From positions 1 through 10,374 of the forward strand of contig CAJAFH010000058.1 in NCBI GenBank assembly GCA_903939005.1: DNA of 10,374 nucleotides, given 5' to 3'. The position numbers and the translations under genes were made by a program. Below, one piece after another: positions 7,029 through 10,374 of this stretch. The notes beneath the pieces were generated by a model, which was not told the DNA's origin, searched no databases, and was given only the letters and a program-made list of their open reading frames with translations. How positions within the stretch are numbered: the stretch's first letter is position 1; the number at the start of each line of letters is the position of its first letter. The DNA is from an uncultured Actinomycetes bacterium (GTDB taxonomy: Bacteria > Actinomycetota > Actinomycetes > Nanopelagicales > Nanopelagicaceae).

Positions 7029-7709
7029 ATGTCATTGACCTCGCGCTTTATGGAATTCTTGCGGCCCCATAAGACGATTCCAATTACACCTTGGCGAGCA
7101 GCAGGTCGCTGGGACTTATCGGTTTCGCGAGTAGCGATTCTATTTTTCGGTCTTTTCATATTTGGAATTGGTGATTCGTTATTGATCCAATCCAACTTGG
7201 GTAATGCACCCTGGTCCGTATTGGCTCAAGGGCTGGCAAAAACATTCGAGTCAGAAATTGGATTGCTTACTTTTATCATTAGTGCAATCGTGCTTCTTCT
7301 TTGGATCCCGCTAAAGGAAAAACCAGGGTTCGGAACCATCGCAAACATTGTGATAATTGCAGCAGCTATCCAATTGGGAATTGATTTTATTCCGCCGGCT
7401 GAAAATACAATCGTTGGCTTGATATATGTTTTTGCAGGCATTGCTTTAGTGGGCGCTGGTTCAAGTCTTTACATAACTTGTGGCCTAGGGCCGGGGCCGC
7501 GAGATGGTCTTATGACAGCCCTTCACCACAAAACCGGCATCAGAGTTGGTCGAGTGCGATTAGCTATCGAAGGTACGGTTTTGATACTCGGAGCCCTGCT
7601 GGGCGGCGCGCTAGGCGTGGGAACCGCCCTATTTGCCCTATTAATCGGGCAATCGATCGCAATTTTCTTAGGGATCGTGGCTCGGCTTACCTCAAATACT
7701 TCTCAGTAA
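7029..7709 (+). CDS. YczE/YitT-type integral membrane protein
   Basis: A 226-residue membrane protein of the YczE/YyaS/YitT group, of uncertain biochemical function. After a basic, non-membrane N-terminus of ~30 residues there are about five hydrophobic segments (around 32-52, 77-94, 103-121, 128-150, 178-218). Family motifs are plain: LGNAPWSVLAQGL (57-69, an LGxxPWxVLxxGL pattern), PGFGTIAN (99-106), GLGPGPRDGLM (152-162), VGRVRLAIE (173-181) and LLGGALGVGTALFALLIG (190-207). I choose ATG 7029 because of the TATCCT box 6 bases upstream; GTG 7011 and ATG 7050 are in-frame alternatives, none with a good ribosome site. The divergent neighbour is also an uncharacterised membrane protein; a shared role is only a guess. 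Confidence 0.88.
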   Translation: MSLTSRFMEFLRPHKTIPITPWRAAGRWDLSVSRVAILFFGLFIFGIGDSLLIQSNLGNAPWSVLAQGLAKTFESEIGLLTFIISAIVLLLWIPLKEKPGFGTIANIVIIAAAIQLGIDFIPPAENTIVGLIYVFAGIALVGAGSSLYITCGLGPGPRDGLMTALHHKTGIRVGRVRLAIEGTVLILGALLGGALGVGTALFALLIGQSIAIFLGIVARLTSNTSQ

Positions 7710-7723
7710 GCCCTAGGTTTACT
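7705..7723 (+). other. Small hairpin across the stop codon of the YczE-type gene
   Basis: AGTAAGCC (7705-7712) pairs with GGTTTACT (7716-7723), eight pairs including one G-U, around a three-base loop. It contains the TAA stop at 7707-7709. The bases after it (CATAAGTT) are not a T-run, so at best it is a weak terminator or an RNA-end stabiliser. Together with the next entry it makes the gap before the permease unusually structured. Confidence 0.35.
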
Positions 7724-7737
7724 CATAAGTTCCCCAC

Positions 7738-7785
7738 GTTAGCCGAACGTTCTTTCGGCTCGGAGTCGCAAACACCTCCGTCAAC
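7738..7785 (+). promoter_or_regulatory. Structured leader before the purine permease (candidate cis-regulatory RNA)
   Basis: Two hairpins abut without a spacer. AGCCGAA (7741-7747) pairs perfectly with TTCGGCT (7754-7760) around a six-base loop, and CGGAG (7761-7765) pairs with CTCCG (7776-7780) around a ten-base loop. Flanking GTT (7738-7740) can pair with AAC (7783-7785), closing a small three-way junction. The Shine-Dalgarno follows at 7792. No T-run follows the first hairpin, so it is not a standard terminator. It does not match the purine riboswitch consensus, which needs a multi-base junction and kissing loops. A regulatory role is inferred only from position and pairing. Confidence 0.35.
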
Positions 7786-7791
7786 AAAATC

Positions 7792-7798
7792 AGAAAGG
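7792..7798 (+). promoter_or_regulatory. Shine-Dalgarno site fixing the TTG start of the permease
   Basis: AGAAAGG at 7792-7798 lies 8 bases before TTG 7807-7809. This is the strongest ribosome site in the plus-strand half downstream of adh, and it decides the non-ATG start. The next in-frame ATG is 30 codons in, inside the first conserved membrane segment. Confidence 0.75.
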
Positions 7799-7806
7799 CA
7801 CCTCTC

Positions 7807-9261
7807 TTGACTAAATTCCTAGATAGTTATTTCAAGATTTCGCAGCGGGGATCTTCAATTTCTACTGAAATCCGCGGCGGTCTCGTCACCTTCTTCACGA
7901 TGGCTTACATCGTGGCACTTAACCCAATCATTCTGGCTTATTCACCAGATGCAAATGGTCAGTTCCTATTCGGTGGCGCAGCACCTGCACCAGCGATGGT
8001 TGCTGCAACTACCGCGTTGATAGCTGGCTTGCTAACAATTCTGATGGGCTCAGTTGCTAATTATCCATTAGCACTTGCAACCGGTCTTGGCCTAAATACC
8101 TTCGTTGCTGTTGGAATCGCTTCTCAAATGACTTGGGCTGCGGCAATGGGTCTTGTTGTTCTTGAAGGTTTAATCATTTTAGTTCTGGTTCTTACTGGCT
8201 TCCGCGTTGCGGTATTTAAGGCTGTTCCACCGCAAATCAAGATTGCGATCTCAGTTGGTATCGGTCTGTTCATCGCTCTAATCGGTTTAGTCGATGCTGG
8301 CTTTGTTCGTAAAACACAGAGCGGTCCAGTTCCAGTTGGTTTAGGTGTAAATGGAAACCTAGTTGGCTGGCCAACTGTGGTATTCGTATTTGGACTTATT
8401 CTGATGATCGGCCTAATGGTTCGTAAAGTAAAGGGCGCAATTCTTATCGGCATCGTTGGCGCCACAGTTGCAGCTGTTGTTATCCAGAAGATGTACAAGA
8501 TTGCTCCTGGTTTCACAGCTGGCAATCCACCAACGATCGTAGATGGTGGTTGGGGTTTAAATATTCCTAACGTTCCAACTGAATTTGTGGCAACACCTAA
8601 GTTCGACTTCTCTGGACAATTCGATCTATTCGGAGCTTTCCAGCTTGATAACGTAACTTTGATTGCGGCTATTCTGCTTCTCTTCACCTTGCTACTTTCA
8701 GATTTCTTCGACACTGTCGGAACTGTTACTGCAATTGGTCACGAAGCCGGACTTGCCGATAAAGATGGCAATGTAGATAACATTCAAAAGATCTTGCTGG
8801 TTGACTCTGTAGCAGCTGCTGCAGGTGGCGCCGCCGGCATCTCTTCGAATACCAGCTACATTGAATCAGCCTCAGGTGTCGGCGAAGGTGCGCGTACTGG
8901 TTTAGCTTCAATCGTTACCGGTATCTGCTTCTTGCTAACTACTTTCTTAGCTCCACTAGTTGCAATTATTCCTTACGAGGCTGCAACTCCCGCACTGATC
9001 ATTGTTGGTTTCCTAATGATGACTCAGATTAAGAATATCGACTGGGATGATCTAGGAATTGCACTTCCTGCATTCCTAACTATTATCTTGATGCCATTTA
9101 CTTACAATATTTCAGTAGGTATTGGTGCTGGCTTCATCACTCACGTCTTGATCCGAGTATTCCAGGGGCGCGGCAAAGAGATTCATCCTTTGTTGTACTT
9201 AGTATCTGGTCTATTCATGATCTACTTCTTATCATCACCAATTAATAACTGGACTGCCTAA
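7807..9261 (+). CDS. NCS2 family nucleobase permease (AzgA-like)
   Basis: A 484-residue proton-coupled transporter of the AzgA subfamily, which imports hypoxanthine, guanine or adenine across the cytoplasmic membrane. It carries the family marks EIRGGLVTFFTMAYIVALNP (21-40), GLGLNTF (93-99), SDFFDTVGT (298-306) and SSNTSYIESASG (346-357); the last two lie in the substrate-binding region of this fold. A dozen or more hydrophobic helices are apparent, with a longer soluble stretch around 235-280. Length suits AzgA proteins (430-490). The TTG start at 7807 is supported by AGAAAGG 8 bases upstream. It is probably transcribed alone: a structured 97-base leader precedes it and a strong terminator follows. 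Imported purines could feed Apt encoded 5 kb upstream. Exact substrate preference among purines is not readable. Confidence 0.94.
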   Translation: MTKFLDSYFKISQRGSSISTEIRGGLVTFFTMAYIVALNPIILAYSPDANGQFLFGGAAPAPAMVAATTALIAGLLTILMGSVANYPLALATGLGLNTFVAVGIASQMTWAAAMGLVVLEGLIILVLVLTGFRVAVFKAVPPQIKIAISVGIGLFIALIGLVDAGFVRKTQSGPVPVGLGVNGNLVGWPTVVFVFGLILMIGLMVRKVKGAILIGIVGATVAAVVIQKMYKIAPGFTAGNPPTIVDGGWGLNIPNVPTEFVATPKFDFSGQFDLFGAFQLDNVTLIAAILLLFTLLLSDFFDTVGTVTAIGHEAGLADKDGNVDNIQKILLVDSVAAAAGGAAGISSNTSYIESASGVGEGARTGLASIVTGICFLLTTFLAPLVAIIPYEAATPALIIVGFLMMTQIKNIDWDDLGIALPAFLTIILMPFTYNISVGIGAGFITHVLIRVFQGRGKEIHPLLYLVSGLFMIYFLSSPINNWTA

Positions 9262-9276
9262 GTTCAGTAACTACTT

Positions 9277-9318
9277 AATAGAAACGGGCCACGAGAAATC
9301 GTGGCCCGTTTCTATTTT
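9277..9318. terminator. Bidirectional intrinsic terminator between permease and ung
   Basis: Positions 9277-9294 pair without mismatch with 9299-9316: 18 bp around a GAAA tetraloop (9295-9298), with a GC-rich core ACGGGCCACGA. On the plus strand TTTT (9315-9318) follows, starting in the stem base. On the minus strand the stem begins directly after the ung stop codon (9317-9319), and its 3' side ends TTTCTATTAA. It can therefore end transcripts of both convergent genes. Confidence 0.9.
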
Positions 9319-9970
9319 AAGGCAAACGCCAATTAATCGGAACTTGCCCCGAAGAGGTCAACAGGTGATTGCATTTAGTAAAGGGCTTACTGCCGAAGAA
9401 CCCTCGATAAGCCGAAAGCGGGCTGGGATGAACAGATTCAATTTTGTGAGTAGTTGAGAACACGGAGCCCATCTTCTGCGCGTGACTCCCCCACAGAATT
9501 GCAACACATCCCCGACTGCCTAAAATATCAAGGGCGGCCGAAGTTATTACTTGCCAACCAATCTTTAAGTGTTCTGATTTATCATCAAGATTCAGAGTTA
9601 ATGAACTATTCAATAGCGCTACCCCGTTTTGAGCCCAATTCGATAAGTCGCCATTTACTGGATAACTAAAGCCAGTATCTGAAACATATTCTGTGAAAAT
9701 ATTCTTTAATGATGCCGGGAGTTTAGTAATCTCGGGGCTAACGCTAAATGCTAAACCTGTTGCATACCCGGGCGTCGGATACGGATCTTGGCCCACAATC
9801 ACTACGCGATAATGGTTAATCGGGTAAGTAAAGACGCGAAGCACATTTCTATAAGCAGGAGCAATTCGCTGCGCAGTAATTACCTCCTGAATCTTGGTAA
9901 GTTCAGATTGATGCTCAGCGAATAAAGGCTGCCAACTCTTATCGATTTGCGCGAGCAAAGAACCGAGCAC
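9317..9970 (-). CDS. ung: Uracil-DNA glycosylase (family 1)
   Basis: Removes uracil from DNA as the first step of base-excision repair. The 217-residue protein has the complete family 1 set: GQDPYP (60-65, with Asp62 activating the water), LAFSV with Phe75 to stack on uracil, LLNSSLT (119-125, with Asn121 reading the base), and HPSPLSAYRGFFG (181-193, with His181 and the minor-groove leucine). The canonical loop in E. coli has His where Tyr188 is; this position varies, so activity is not in doubt. The start is uncertain: GTG 9970 overlaps the ABC gene by 32 bases with AGAAG immediately adjacent, whereas TTG at 9958 has AAGGTG about 9-11 bases upstream and would remove only four residues. Probably co-transcribed with the ABC ATPase gene; the hairpin right after the stop ends the transcript. 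Confidence 0.95.
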   Translation of the reverse strand: MLGSLLAQIDKSWQPLFAEHQSELTKIQEVITAQRIAPAYRNVLRVFTYPINHYRVVIVGQDPYPTPGYATGLAFSVSPEITKLPASLKNIFTEYVSDTGFSYPVNGDLSNWAQNGVALLNSSLTLNLDDKSEHLKIGWQVITSAALDILGSRGCVAILWGSHAQKMGSVFSTTHKIESVHPSPLSAYRGFFGSKPFTKCNHLLTSSGQVPINWRLP

Positions 9971-10374
9971 CTTCTTTGGTAACCGTAAGCGGATAATTGA
10001 ATACGTCAGAAACGTTAGGGGTGGTCAAGACTTCATCAATCTCGCCGGCGTAAGCAATTTTGCCATTTTTGATAAGCAGTGCATGTGTGGTGCCGACCGG
10101 GATTTCTTCTAGATGGTGAGTAACGATAATTGAAGCGGGTGACGATGGATCACTGGCGAAAGTTGCGAATCGAGCTAAGAGATCTTCGCGTCCGGGCAGG
10201 TCTAATCCGGAAGTTGGTTCATCTAACAAAATTAATTCCGGATCAACCATTAAAGCTCGCGCGATCGTTACTCGTTTGCGTTCACCCTCACTTAAGGTTC
10301 CGTAAGCGCGATCACCCAGTGGGCGAACTCCAAAAGTTGTCAGAAGCGCAATAGCTCGAGACTCATCCCAAAGA
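9939..10374 (-). CDS. ABC transporter ATP-binding protein, C-terminal part (5' end outside window)
   Basis: The C-terminal ~145 residues of an ABC-type ATPase; the frame stays open to the right edge, so the Walker A and Q-loop lie beyond it. Visible are the signature loop LSEGERKRVTIARAL (the LSGGQ position reads LSEGE), Walker B LILLDEP, D-loop SGLD, and the switch histidine in VTHHLEEI, followed by a short C-terminal extension ending FFARANR. The LSEGE variant and the THHxEEI segment resemble the YlmA/ModF-like group of stand-alone ATPases rather than a specific importer, so the cargo is unknown. An internal ATG at 10250 follows the signature motif and is not the true start. The last 32 bases overlap the proposed ung start, indicating an operon. 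Confidence 0.93.
   Translation of the reverse strand, partial: LWDESRAIALLTTFGVRPLGDRAYGTLSEGERKRVTIARALMVDPELILLDEPTSGLDLPGREDLLARFATFASDPSSPASIIVTHHLEEIPVGTTHALLIKNGKIAYAGEIDEVLTTPNVSDVFNYPLTVTKEGARFFARANR

Noticed and set aside
6551..7072. A 173-codon plus-strand frame antisense to the DUF554 gene
   Set aside because: Composition rich in Ser, Pro and Lys mirrors the hydrophobic gene on the other strand; DUF554 has clear family motifs, so this frame is not a gene.
7741..7760. Hairpin as an intrinsic terminator of the YczE-type gene
   Set aside because: The stem is good but is followed by CGGAGTCGC, with no T-run, so it lacks the second half of an intrinsic terminator.
7738..7785. Purine riboswitch upstream of the permease
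   Set aside because: The two hairpins abut with no junction bases, and the conserved junction and loop-loop bases of the known class are absent. Kept only as an unclassified structured leader.
8124..8714. A 196-codon open frame on the minus strand inside the permease gene
   Set aside because: It is fully antisense to well-conserved transporter sequence, has low-complexity Thr/Pro/Arg composition typical of an antisense shadow, and shows no recognisable domain.

Overview
The window looks like chromosome of a streamlined, moderate-to-low-GC actinobacterium. Freshwater acI-type lineages (Ca. Planktophila / Nanopelagicus) would fit, but that placement is inference from protein style, gene compaction, TATCCT-type -10 boxes and TTG/GTG starts; no marker gene is present. 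I see no insertion sequence, integrase, CRISPR array, phage gene or long repeat. It reads as a dense housekeeping and metabolic region, with no stretch above 300 bases lacking a gene. The two longest gaps are about 100 bases each (1921-2021 and 7710-7806).

Layout. At the left edge is the C-terminal two thirds of an aldo/keto reductase (1-618, +), whose stop overlaps the stop of a convergent M20 metallopeptidase (604-1920, -). A short divergent region then holds a promoter and tRNA-Leu(GAG) (2022-2105). It is followed by a tight plus-strand run: apt (adenine salvage), a membrane acyltransferase with an SGNH domain, tdk (thymidine salvage) and a zinc alcohol dehydrogenase. The junctions are a 4-base overlap, an 18-base gap and a 4-base overlap, so this is very likely one operon. 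The dehydrogenase ends tail to tail with a DUF554 membrane protein (6241-6978, -). DUF554 is divergent from a YczE/YitT-type membrane protein (7029-7709, +), and both of these may be read from leaderless transcripts.

Next is an AzgA-type NCS2 nucleobase permease (7807-9261, +) with a hairpin-rich 97-base leader and a strongly Shine-Dalgarno-supported TTG start. A perfect 18-bp hairpin with a GAAA loop separates it from the convergent ung gene (9317-9970, -). ung overlaps the end of an ABC ATPase gene that runs off the right edge.

How the genes fit together: a purine permease, apt and tdk lie within 7 kb, so the area has a nucleobase/nucleoside uptake and salvage flavour, with ung adding uracil removal from DNA. 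The acyltransferase (cell-surface modification) and the alcohol dehydrogenase (aldehyde/alcohol redox) share the apt-tdk operon without an obvious biochemical link. I did not find a convincing new multi-gene system. The best leads are the structured leader of the permease, the paired leaderless promoters, and the envelope gene embedded in a salvage operon.
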